From positions 62,001 through 126,000 of the forward strand of contig CAVZFC010000031.1 in NCBI GenBank assembly GCA_963774445.1: a stretch of 64,000 bases of DNA, written 5' to 3'. Below, one piece after another: positions 44,410-58,066 of the stretch (position 1 is its first letter; the number at the start of each line of letters is the position of its first letter). The translations under genes and the position numbers were made by a program. The stretch comes from CAVUQH01 sp963774445. GTDB lineage: Bacteria; Myxococcota_A; Polyangia; Haliangiales; Haliangiaceae. The notes beneath the pieces are model-generated. The model saw nothing but the letters and a program-made list of their open reading frames with translations, did not search any database and had not been told where the DNA came from.

Positions 44410-45279
44410 CTACTGGCCGCTCTCGCGGACCAGCGCTGCGACCAGCGCCGCGTCCGCGACGCTTCCGGCCAGCGCGCGCAACGCGTCGGCCAGCTCGACG
44501 ACGTCCGGCCAGCAATCGTCGGGTGACGGCGCCAGCGCCCGGGCCACCGCCGCGTGCAGCGCTGCGTCTGGCAGCGGCGGCACGGTGCCATCGACCACGG
44601 CCGCCATCGTCAGGTAGTCGGCGCCGCGGTAGAACAGCCGGCGGCCGGCGAACAGCTCCCAGGTGACCACGCCCAGGGAGAAGACGTCGGTGCGCCGATC
44701 CATCCGCTCGCCTCGCACCTGCTCGGGCGACATGTATGCCCAGGTTCCCCGGTTGGGCTGGCCGACGCCGTCCACCGGCGCGACCTCGGCCACGCCGAAA
44801 TCGATCAGTCGGGTTACCCCGTCGGTGCCGACGATGAGGTTGCGCGGGTTGATGTCCCGGTGCATGACCCCGCGGGCGTGGACGTGGGCCACCGCCGCGC
44901 AGGCGTCGAGCAGGATGCGAAAGGTGGCCCCCGGCGCCTCCCGGGCCAGCGCCGGGCGCGCGGCCACCAGCTCCGCCAGGGTCACGCCGTCGATCAGCTC
45001 CATGGCGATCCAGCAGGTTCCGCCGCTTTGCCCGTGGCCGATGGTGCGGGCGACGTTGGGGTGCCCGGTGCAGTCCAGGGCCAGCTCGGCCTCGCGCACG
45101 AACATGTCAACGGCCTCCTGATGGCGCGAGAGGTGGGGCGAAAGGCACTTGACCACCACCGGGGCCGAACCCGGTTCGCCCGGATCTTCGGCGACATACA
45201 GCACCGCCGTACCGCCCTGTCCGAGCGGTCGCACGAGCTTGTACGGGCCCATCGAATCGACCATCAGAAATGCTAGCAT
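44410..45279 (-). CDS. Serine/threonine protein kinase
   Basis: A 289-residue Hanks-type kinase. The Gly-rich loop GQGGTAVLYVAED is at 20-32, the ATP Lys in VVVKCL at 44, Glu63, the catalytic loop MHRDINPRNL (Asp142), the DFG at 160-162 and SPEQ in the activation/P+1 region. It ends at the C-lobe with no extracellular domain, so it looks cytoplasmic. ATG 45279 is used, but Met6 and Met10 are alternatives, the last giving the common start MGPYKLVRPLG. The divergent acyl-CoA dehydrogenase starts only 8 bases away from ATG 45279, which argues for a later start. Confidence 0.9.
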   Translation of the reverse strand: MLAFLMVDSMGPYKLVRPLGQGGTAVLYVAEDPGEPGSAPVVVKCLSPHLSRHQEAVDMFVREAELALDCTGHPNVARTIGHGQSGGTCWIAMELIDGVTLAELVAARPALAREAPGATFRILLDACAAVAHVHARGVMHRDINPRNLIVGTDGVTRLIDFGVAEVAPVDGVGQPNRGTWAYMSPEQVRGERMDRRTDVFSLGVVTWELFAGRRLFYRGADYLTMAAVVDGTVPPLPDAALHAAVARALAPSPDDCWPDVVELADALRALAGSVADAALVAALVRESGQ

Positions 45280-45287
45280 TCTGCGCG

Positions 45288-46439
<1,152 letters not shown>

Positions 46440-46522
46440 CCGTGCGCTGCCCGATCGGCGACTTTCGGCTCGCCGGCTGATCGCTCGGCAGGTTTGGCCG
46501 CGCAGCGCCGGCCGCACGGCGT

Positions 46523-47458
46523 ATGATCGGGGGCGTGTCGCGCCTGTTCCTCGCCGCTCTCGGCTTCGTCGTCGCCTGCGGCGCGGGGGAGCCGCCGCCG
46601 GTCGCCCTGCTCGACTTCGGGCCGGCCGCCGAGGATGCGCTGTGCGACTGGGCGGTGGGCTGCGTCCATGTCCCGGACCGGCCCACCTGCGAGCGGCTGG
46701 TCGATCCCAAGAGCTACGACACGCGGCGGGCCGAGGACGCGGTGGCCGCCGGCCGCCTGGCCTACGACGAAGCGGCCGCGGGCGCCTGCATTGACGCCAC
46801 CCGCCACGCCAACTGCCTGGCCACGCCGTTCACCGACGATGCGTGCGCCGCGATCTTCACCGGCCTGGTGGGGGAGGGAGCGGCCTGCAGCAGCGACTAC
46901 GAGTGCGCCGGCGGGGGCGGCTGCGGCGGCGCGACCTGCGATGCCCAGTGTTGCGTCGGGACCTGCGGGCCACCGCTCAGCGGGCAGCCGCCGGACCCGC
47001 CGCAGCTGGCCAAGGTAGGCGAGCCGTGCACCACCCACCAGGATTGCGAGCTGGGTGCCTACTGCGAGACCGACGGTCGCTGCACGCCGATGCCGGACGC
47101 CGAGGGAGAGCGGTGCCTTTTTGGCTGTGCTCGCGGCGATCTCTACTGCGACACCGCGGACCTGGTCTGCCGCCGCTACGGCGCCGCCGGCGAGGCCTGC
47201 GACCCGGCCGGCCAGACCGCACCGCCGTGCGATCCGGCCTGGAGCTTTTGCGACGGCGTGTGCATGCCACGTCCCGGACCGGGCGAAGCGTGCGACGATA
47301 CCCGCGTGTGCATCGCTTCGTCCTTTTGCGACGGCGGGTTCTGCCAGGCGCGCGGCGGCGCCGGGGCGGCGTGCACCGCAGCCGACCAGTGCGATGTGAC
47401 CTGTGACCCCGCCGCGGGTGAATGTGTGGAGTACGCGACATGCACGACCGGACCCTGA
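46523..47458 (+). CDS. Cysteine-rich secreted lipoprotein
   Basis: A 311-residue protein with lipobox VACG near residue 19. An N-terminal domain with paired cysteines (DALCDWAVGCVHV, CERLVDP) is followed by a run of about eight Cys-rich units of the type GxxCxxxxxCxxGxYCxxDGRCxP, a pattern frequent in Myxococcota surface proteins. The stop overlaps the start of the following FG-GAP protein, so they form an operon. Function unknown; binding or adhesion is inferred. Confidence 0.75.
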   Translation: MIGGVSRLFLAALGFVVACGAGEPPPVALLDFGPAAEDALCDWAVGCVHVPDRPTCERLVDPKSYDTRRAEDAVAAGRLAYDEAAAGACIDATRHANCLATPFTDDACAAIFTGLVGEGAACSSDYECAGGGGCGGATCDAQCCVGTCGPPLSGQPPDPPQLAKVGEPCTTHQDCELGAYCETDGRCTPMPDAEGERCLFGCARGDLYCDTADLVCRRYGAAGEACDPAGQTAPPCDPAWSFCDGVCMPRPGPGEACDDTRVCIASSFCDGGFCQARGGAGAACTAADQCDVTCDPAAGECVEYATCTTGP

Positions 47459-49788
47459 CCCTGCTGACCCTTCTCGGCGCGCTGCTGGTACCCGCCTGTG
47501 ACTGCGGCGGCTCGCACGCCGGCGACCTCGACGCCTCCGGCGACGGCGCCGCCGCCTGTGCTCCGGCGTGCACCGGGGAGACGGTCTGTCGCTACAGCAC
47601 CTGCGTGCCGACGCCGACGCCGTGTACCACCACCGACGACTGCCCGGGCGACAGCTACTGCGACACCTCGGCGGGCGAGTGCCTGCCGTGGGGCGTGGGG
47701 CCGGGGGGCAACAAAGACGACACCTGTACCCGCGAGGTGGTCGCCGGTGTCTTCTACCCCGACGTGCAGTGCGAATGGCTGGGGCCGCCCGCCGGCGATC
47801 CGTACCCGGACCACAAGAACATCCTCGGCAGCCCGGTGGTCGGTGACTTCCGCGCCTACGGCGACCCCGAGCTGGGGCGGCCGTCGATCGTCTTCATCTC
47901 GTACAACGGCACCGACGGTGGCCTGCAGTCGTGCCAGGGCAGCGAGGACGCCACCTTCTACGGCGTCATCCGCGTCGTCAACGGACGCAGCTGCGAGCAG
48001 CTGGCCAGCATCGTCACCCCGCACGTCATCGCCTCCAGCTCGCTGGCGCTGGGCGACCTCGACGGCGACGGCATTCCCGAGATCGTCGGCGCCAAGGTCG
48101 GCGGCGGGGTGGCCGCGTGGAAGATCAACCGCGCGACCGGCCAGTTCGACAACATCGTCGACTCGACCAGCACCTACGGCGCTACCCAGTGCACCTGGTC
48201 GGGGCCGTCGCTCCACGATCTGGACGACGACGGCGTGCCCGAGATCTTGCTGCATCAGGGCGTCTTCTCCGCCACCGGCGCCGAAATCGATACCAGCCTG
48301 GGGCTGCCCGGCATCAACAACGGCCTCATCCCGGTGGTCGCCGACGTCGACGCCGACGGCGCTCCCGAGCTGGTCACCGGCACCGCCATCTACGGCTGGG
48401 ATCTGACCAACAAGAAGTGGACCCTCGAGCACGCGCTGGGCGCTAATCCGGCGCAGACCGCGGTCGCCGACTTCGGCACCTATGGCGCCGACCCCAACGC
48501 CGACGACCGCGCCACGCTGGACGGCATCGCCGAAATCGCCACCGTGAGCGGCGGCGTGGTCACGGTCTACAACATCCTCGGGCGAGTCATTCTGACCGCA
48601 GGGCTGCCCGGCGCCACCCCGGGCACCGGCGGTCCGCCGACCATCGCCGACTTCGACGGTGACGGCCGCGCCGAGGTGGCGACCGCCGGGCGGTCGAGCT
48701 ATTCGGTCTTCGACATCGACTGTCAGGGAACGCCGGACGCGGCCACCTGTGCCAGCCTGCGCACCGACAAGATCTTGTGGACCCAGGCCTCGCAGGACGC
48801 CTCCTCCAGCGTGACCGGCTCGTCGGTCTTCGACTTCGAGGGCGACGGCAACGCCGAGGCGGTCTACGGCGACGAGTGCTACACCCGGGTCTACGAGGGC
48901 ACCACCGGGCTGGTGCTCTACTCGCGCTTCCGCACCTCGTGCACCTGGTTCGAGAACCCGGTCATCGCCGACACCGACAACGACTTCGGCGCCGAGGTGC
49001 TGATCACCTCCAACACCAACTGCGCCATCACCTGTCCGGCCGAGGACCCGATCTTCGACGGCATCCGCTGCTTCGACGAATCCGACTGCCCGGGCGACAC
49101 CACCTGCGTGCGCGATCAGGCCGCTGACGCGGTGGGCCGCTGTCGCTGCACCATGGACGTCAACTGCGGCGGCGACGGCTTCGTCTGCCGCGACGCCTAC
49201 GACGGCTCGACCGCGGGCAAGGTCTGCCACGCCTCCCATCCGGGGCCGTCGAGCGCCTTCGGCCTGCGCGTCATCGGCGACAAGCTGGGCCGCTGGGTGG
49301 CGACCCGGCCGATCTGGAACCAGCACGCCTACGCGGTGACCAACGTCGAGGACAACGGCACCATCCCGCGGACCTCGCAGTGGCTGCGCAACTGGGAGCA
49401 GCCCGGGCTGAACAACTTCCGCCAGAACTCCCCGGGCGCGGGCGCGGGCGCCGGCCTGATGCCGGACCTCACGGTGCGCAACGCCAAGGTCAACTGCGAC
49501 GGCACGACCGCCGACTTCGCGTTAGAGGTGTGTAACCGCGGCACCGAGCCGGTGGCCGACGGCGTCCAGGTGTCGGTGGTCGATGGCTCGGCCGTCGCGT
49601 GCACGACGCAGACCAAGGGAATCCTTCGCCCCGGCCTGTGCGAGACCGTCTACTGCGAGGTTGCGGACGCCGGCACGCCCACCGACTACACCGCGCTGGT
49701 CGACGACGACGGCACCGGCGCCGGCGTTCACACCGAGTGCCGCGAGGGCAACAACAGCCTCGGCGTCCCCGCCGTCTCCTGCCCCTGA
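47440..49788 (+). CDS. Large lipoprotein with FG-GAP-like repeats and CARDB-like C-terminus
   Basis: A 782-residue lipoprotein (lipobox VPAC at about 21). A Cys-rich head (CAPACTGETVCRYSTC, CTTTDDCPGDSYCD) precedes integrin-like FG-GAP/VCBS calcium-loop repeats: DLDGDGIPEIVG, DLDDDGVPEIL, DVDADGAPELV, DFDGDGRAEVA and DFEGDGNAEAV. A second Cys-rich insert (about 530-590) is followed by a CARDB-like beta sandwich (PDLTVRNAKVNCDGTTADFALEVCNRG). Probably a seven-bladed propeller exposed on the surface. It overlaps the end of the preceding gene by 19 bases. Confidence 0.8.
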   Translation: MHDRTLTLLTLLGALLVPACDCGGSHAGDLDASGDGAAACAPACTGETVCRYSTCVPTPTPCTTTDDCPGDSYCDTSAGECLPWGVGPGGNKDDTCTREVVAGVFYPDVQCEWLGPPAGDPYPDHKNILGSPVVGDFRAYGDPELGRPSIVFISYNGTDGGLQSCQGSEDATFYGVIRVVNGRSCEQLASIVTPHVIASSSLALGDLDGDGIPEIVGAKVGGGVAAWKINRATGQFDNIVDSTSTYGATQCTWSGPSLHDLDDDGVPEILLHQGVFSATGAEIDTSLGLPGINNGLIPVVADVDADGAPELVTGTAIYGWDLTNKKWTLEHALGANPAQTAVADFGTYGADPNADDRATLDGIAEIATVSGGVVTVYNILGRVILTAGLPGATPGTGGPPTIADFDGDGRAEVATAGRSSYSVFDIDCQGTPDAATCASLRTDKILWTQASQDASSSVTGSSVFDFEGDGNAEAVYGDECYTRVYEGTTGLVLYSRFRTSCTWFENPVIADTDNDFGAEVLITSNTNCAITCPAEDPIFDGIRCFDESDCPGDTTCVRDQAADAVGRCRCTMDVNCGGDGFVCRDAYDGSTAGKVCHASHPGPSSAFGLRVIGDKLGRWVATRPIWNQHAYAVTNVEDNGTIPRTSQWLRNWEQPGLNNFRQNSPGAGAGAGLMPDLTVRNAKVNCDGTTADFALEVCNRGTEPVADGVQVSVVDGSAVACTTQTKGILRPGLCETVYCEVADAGTPTDYTALVDDDGTGAGVHTECREGNNSLGVPAVSCP

Positions 49789-49822
49789 GCGCCGGCCGCG
49801 CCTGCCCGAGGATGCGGGTTGC

Positions 49823-50822
49823 TCATGGCGCCGGGGCGAACTTGCGGCAGAGCGGTTCGATCACCTGGTCGCGCAGGGCGGCGTCGAGCTTGGGCTCGGC
49901 GTCCAGCCGCGCGCGCTCGAGTTCTTCGCTGACCGCCTTGGTCAAGAGCGCGCGGGCGGCCTCCAGCTCATAGGTGCAGGAGGCCAGCGACTCCTCGTCC
50001 GAGACGGTGTAGCCGTTCTCGCCGCACAGCCTGCGCACGTCCGGCTCGACCTTGGCGCGCGCCGCCTGCACTGCGGCGTCGATCTCTCTCTGCAGCTCTT
50101 CCTGGGCCTTGCGGTAGTTGCGCTCGAGCTCCGGCTGCATCGCGCGGGCCTCCTCGAACGGCTTGGCGCCGCGTACCAGCGTGTAACCGGCGGGCACATC
50201 GAAGACCGAGCAGGCGGCCTCCTGCACCTTGGAGATGGTCATGACCGGCGCGCCGCCAACGTTGATCTTGACGATCAGTTCCGGACGGATCGAGGGACCC
50301 CTGTTTGTCGATGGTGCCGGCGGCGATCAGCGCGTGCTGTACCTCTTCCAGGTCGGGCACGTAGGTGATCTCGCTGAGCTCGCCCGGGCAGTCGCGCAGC
50401 CGCGACTTGGCCGCGTGGCCGTTCCACGCCACCACGTCGCGCACGCTCTCCTGGCAGTCGGTCCGCTCGTCGAGCTCGAAGTGCATCGGCAAGACGAACG
50501 GGATGCAGACCTTCTTGGCGCCGGTGCCGGGGCAGTCGTCGATGCACGCCAACCACTCGGAGGTGTTGGTGCTGAGCATGACCATGTTGAGGCGATCGAG
50601 CCGCGACAGGCCGCTGGGCGTGACGTACAGCGCCGGCGGCCGGTCGAAGTCGATCTGCCACGCGTGATCGGTGCACTGCGTGCGCGCCTCTTCCACGCAC
50701 GAGGCCATGTCGCCGGCCGTACACGCCGCCACGCGGTCCTGGGGGGCCGAAGCGGGCGCGGTCGCAGGCTTGGACGGCCCACAGGCCGCGAGGGTGGCGA
50801 GGGCGAGCAGGGTGGGGCGCAC
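49823..50822 (-). CDS. Lipoprotein with C-terminal helical region, frameshifted
   Basis: The first frame (from GTG 50822) has a lipobox LAAC at about 14 and a Cys-containing periplasmic domain ending AAGTID. The other frame continues with IRPELIVKINVGGAPVMTISKVQEAACSV and a helical, Glu/Arg-rich C-terminus (LERNYRKAQEELQREIDAAVQ). Deleting one T from TTT at 50304-50306 (an A on the coding strand) gives TIDNRGPSIRPELIVKI and one 332-residue protein. The segment KINVGGAPVMTISKVQEAACSVFDVPAG looks like a conserved AgmX/TonB-C-type module. It shares the minus strand with eno, 16 bases downstream of it. Confidence 0.68.
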
Positions 50823-50838
50823 GGGCAGGCTCCGAGGG

Positions 50839-52116
<1,278 letters not shown>

Positions 52117-52243
52117 GGGGGTCTCCAGTTGGCGCGGGCCTAGGCCCCGACCCTAGATCAGAGGGGCCCGTCTTGAAAGCCGGGGAACGGCCTTCCGTCC
52201 GCACGGCTGGTCCCGGTGCAGCAGACGGGCTAGGGTACCGCTC

Positions 52244-52742
52244 ATGATCCGCGCGACCTCTGCTCTGCTGGTGATTCTGGCGATGGTGCCGTCGTGTGGG
52301 GGCAGGGGCACCCCGGCCCCAGCGGCGCCGGAGATCGAGACCACTCCGACTCCCGAAGAGGTCGTGGCCGCCGGCAAGGGGTTGGTCGAGGAGTATCGCC
52401 AGGCCTATGAGGTGCGCAGCGTTCGACGCGCTCTCGGGGCTCTACGCCCATACCCTGGACGTGGTCCTCGTTCACCAGGGGCGCGAGTGGGCCGGCTGGA
52501 CCAACGTGGCGCAGTATCTGAAGGAGCTTCTCGAGCACGCCACCGAGATCCACCTGACCCTGAGCCACGTCACCGTCACCGCGCTCGGCCACGACGCCGC
52601 CACGGCGGTGGCCGAGGCGCGGCGCGAGGTCTCCGACGGCACGACCACCGTGACCACCGAAGGCGTCCTGACCCTGGCGCTGCGCCGCACGGCTGGCAAG
52701 TGGCTCATCGCCACCGAGCACTTCTCCTACCGGACGCAGTGA
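52244..52742 (+). CDS. SnoaL/NTF2-like lipoprotein, frameshifted
   Basis: A signal peptide with lipobox VPSC at about 18 and a helix EEVVAAGKGLVEEYRQAYEVRS in the first frame join a SnoaL-like cone in the second (LSGLYAHTLDVVLVHQGREWAGW, TEHFSYRTQ). Deleting one T at 52422-52423 turns AGC-GTT-CGA into AGC-GTC-GAC and gives a 165-residue protein. SnoaL/NTF2 folds bind small molecules or act as accessory enzymes; the substrate is unknown. It precedes hom by 30 bases. Confidence 0.72.
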
Positions 52743-52772
52743 GCCGGGCTCGTGTGTTAAGGATGTGGGTCC

Positions 52773-54071
52773 ATGCGTGAGATCGGCGTCGGTCTGCTCG
52801 GGCTCGGAAACGTCGGCGCGGGCGTGGTCAAGCTGCTCGAGGCGAACGCCGAGGCGATCGAAGCGCGCCTCGGCGCCCGGGTTGCGGTCCGCGCCATCGC
52901 CGTGCGCGAGCGGGGCAAGGAACGCCAGGTGGCAGTCGATCCGTCGCTGCTCACCACCGACGTCGGCGAGGTGATCGACCGCGACGACGTCGAGATTGTC
53001 TGCGAGCTGATCGGCGGCGAGACCGACGCGCGCCAGGTGGCGCTGCGCGCGTTCGCCGCCAAGAAGCATCTGGTCACTGCCAACAAGGCGCTGCTGGCGG
53101 TGCACGGCGAGGAGATCTTCGCCGCCGCTGAGGAGAACGGGGTCGACCTCTACTACGAGGCGGCGGTCTGCGGCGGCGTGCCGATCATCCGCGCCTTGCG
53201 CGAGGGACTGGCGTCGGACCGGATCGAGCGCTTCTACGGCATCGTCAACGGCACGTCGAACTACATCCTCAGCACCATGGCCTCCGACAGCCGGCCGTTC
53301 GCCGACATCCTGGCCGAGGCGCAGAAGCTCGGCTACGCCGAGGCCGATCCGACCCTCGACGTCAGCGGCGGCGACGCCGCGCACAAGCTGGCGATCCTCA
53401 CCATGCTCTGCTTCGGCACCGGCGTGAACGTGCGCGAGATCTTCGTCGAGGGGATCGAGGGCCTGGACCCGGTCGACTTCGAATACGCGAAGCGCTTCGG
53501 CTACGTCATCAAACCGCTGGTGATGGCCGCCGACCACGGCGACTCGATCGAGGCCCGGGTGCACCCGACGATGATCCCGGAGAGCTGGCTCCTGGCCGAC
53601 GTTCCCGGGGCCAAGAACGCGCTCTACGTGCAGAGCTATGCCCTCGGGCCGTCGCTCTACTACGGCGCGGGCGCCGGCATGATGCCCACGGCGATGGCGG
53701 TGGTCTCGGATCTGATCGAGGTCTGCCGCAACATCCGCGCGGGCGCCACCGGGGCGATGCCGCTGCGCAGCTATCAGCACCTGGTCCATCGGCCGATGCG
53801 GGCCATCGACGAGCTGCGCAGCCGCTACTACACCCGCTTCGCCGTGCTCGACCGGCCCGGCGTCCTCGGCCAGATCACCACCATCCTGGGCGATCACCAG
53901 GTGTCGATCGCCCAGGTGGTGCAGGAGGGGCCGCGCGACCCGGGGCGACCGGTCAAGATCGTGGTCCTCACCCACGAGGCCCGCGAGGGCAACGTCCGCC
54001 ACGCCCTGGCGCAGATCGGCAAGCTGGCGGCGGTGGTCGAGCCGGCGGCGCTGGTCCGGATCGCCGAATGA
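52773..54071 (+). CDS. hom: Homoserine dehydrogenase
   Basis: A 432-residue enzyme reducing aspartate semialdehyde to homoserine in threonine/methionine synthesis. The NAD(P)-binding GLLGLGNVGAGVV is at the N-terminus, VTANKALLA and GVPIIRALREGL mark the core, and ERFYGIVNGTSNYILS and the catalytic-region GGDAAHKLAIL follow. A C-terminal ACT domain (RFAVLDRPGVLGQITTILGDHQVSI) suggests feedback by threonine. Its stop overlaps the thioesterase start (ATGA). Confidence 0.95.
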   Translation: MREIGVGLLGLGNVGAGVVKLLEANAEAIEARLGARVAVRAIAVRERGKERQVAVDPSLLTTDVGEVIDRDDVEIVCELIGGETDARQVALRAFAAKKHLVTANKALLAVHGEEIFAAAEENGVDLYYEAAVCGGVPIIRALREGLASDRIERFYGIVNGTSNYILSTMASDSRPFADILAEAQKLGYAEADPTLDVSGGDAAHKLAILTMLCFGTGVNVREIFVEGIEGLDPVDFEYAKRFGYVIKPLVMAADHGDSIEARVHPTMIPESWLLADVPGAKNALYVQSYALGPSLYYGAGAGMMPTAMAVVSDLIEVCRNIRAGATGAMPLRSYQHLVHRPMRAIDELRSRYYTRFAVLDRPGVLGQITTILGDHQVSIAQVVQEGPRDPGRPVKIVVLTHEAREGNVRHALAQIGKLAAVVEPAALVRIAE

Positions 54072-54451
54072 TCCACGAGGTTCGCGTCATCTTTGGCGAC
54101 ACCGACCAGATGGGGGTCGTCTACTACGCCAACTATCTGCGCTACTTCGAGGCCTCGCGGGCCGCGTTCCTGCGGGCCCTGGGGCGCTCGCAGAAGGACC
54201 TCGAGGCCTGGGACGTGGCGCTGCCCGTGGTCGAGGCCCACTGCCGCTACCGCCAGCCGGCCCACTACGAGGATCTGCTGGCGGTGGACGTGGACGTCGG
54301 CGAGCTGCGGGCGGCGTCGATGCGCTTTGCGTACGAGATCCGCCGGGAGGGCACGCTCGTGGCCGATGGCTCCACCCGCCACGCCTGTGTAGATTCTCGC
54401 GGTCGGCCCCGGCGCTTTCCTCCCCAGTTCCTGGCGCTGCTTGGCCGTTGA
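54068..54451 (+). CDS. YbgC/4-hydroxybenzoyl-CoA-type acyl-CoA thioesterase
   Basis: A 127-residue single-hotdog protein. The active-site segment FGDTDQMGVVYYANYLRYFE (Asp in the DTD/DxxG context) and the ribbon of strands that follows are typical. YbgC-type enzymes hydrolyse short acyl-CoA or acyl-ACP and often sit with the Tol-Pal system, but here the gene is coupled to hom and precedes glpX, so its role is open. Confidence 0.9.
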   Translation: MIHEVRVIFGDTDQMGVVYYANYLRYFEASRAAFLRALGRSQKDLEAWDVALPVVEAHCRYRQPAHYEDLLAVDVDVGELRAASMRFAYEIRREGTLVADGSTRHACVDSRGRPRRFPPQFLALLGR

Positions 54452-54493
54452 TCGGGTGCGACCTCGCGGGTAAGGTTCGCCGCGGAGGAATCG

Positions 54494-55492
<999 letters not shown>

Positions 55493-55500
55493 GCTGCCGA

Positions 55501-55682
55501 TCAGTCTTCAGACTCGTGATCCGCCGCCAGTTTGCGCAAGACGGCGCTTCGGTGGAGCCACGTGCGCCCTGCAACAGCGCCGCACTCATACCCACGAGGA
55601 GATAGCGAACGCCCAGTTCATTGAGCGCGCGGAAAAAATCGCGTTCGCTCTCACTGAGGAATTCGAGGTCGTCGCCGTCCAT
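55501..55682 (-). pseudogene. Nucleotidyltransferase remnant with internal deletion
   Basis: ATG 55682 begins MDGDDLEFLSESERDFFRALNELGVRYLLVG...GARGST, the typical opening of a MNT-like nucleotidyltransferase, where DIDLW with the catalytic Asp residues should follow. Instead the frame jumps to unrelated text. In the neighbouring frame the end of such a protein is still readable as AVLRKLAADHESED with a stop at 55501. The central, catalytic part (probably well over 100 codons) is missing, so I read this as a deletion relic. Confidence 0.6.
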
Positions 55683-55902
55683 GAGCGAGTCCACGCCGCA
55701 AACGCTCGAGGGGCGCGCGGCGGAGCTGCTTGAGCTGATGGTAGACATCACGCTCGTCGAACCCGATGGCAGCCGCGATGGCTGCAGCGCGCCGCTGAAG
55801 GAGCAGGTCTGCCTCCAGCCAGCGGCGCTGCTCGTCGCTCAGGCCCTCGAGCTCCTTGGCCAGGAGTGGGTCCTGCAGCGCTTGCTGTGCGAGAGACGGC
55901 AT
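55651..55902 (-). CDS. Small helical protein overlapping the nucleotidyltransferase relic
   Basis: An 83-residue protein starting at ATG 55902 (MPSLAQQALQDPLLAKELEGL), mostly helical with a basic C-terminus (LKQLRRAPLERLRRGL...RRRPRI). It overlaps the relic nucleotidyltransferase start by 32 bases. A small gene overlapping a nucleotidyltransferase gene is common in toxin-antitoxin-like pairs, so it may be the surviving partner; this is inference. Confidence 0.5.
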   Translation of the reverse strand: MPSLAQQALQDPLLAKELEGLSDEQRRWLEADLLLQRRAAAIAAAIGFDERDVYHQLKQLRRAPLERLRRGLAHGRRRPRIPQ

Positions 55903-55970
55903 CGTCGTGTCAGAGGCTAGCACGGCGCACCTGGGGTTTCAGCAACAACGGGTTGGAGGTCCAATCCTTC

Positions 55971-57887
<1,917 letters not shown>

Positions 57888-58066
57888 GAGGTGATCGTAG
57901 CAGGTCGGCGTGGCGCGCCGCTTTCCCTACATCGGTGCAGACGCGCGTTTGCATTTCGCGCAACCGGGCCCCCGCTGCAACCGCTTGTCCGCAGGGCGCG
58001 GGCTCGCAATTTTCACGGGTTAGCAGTCTCGGCAGGCTGGCACTCCTGATGCTCTAGCAAAGGGCC

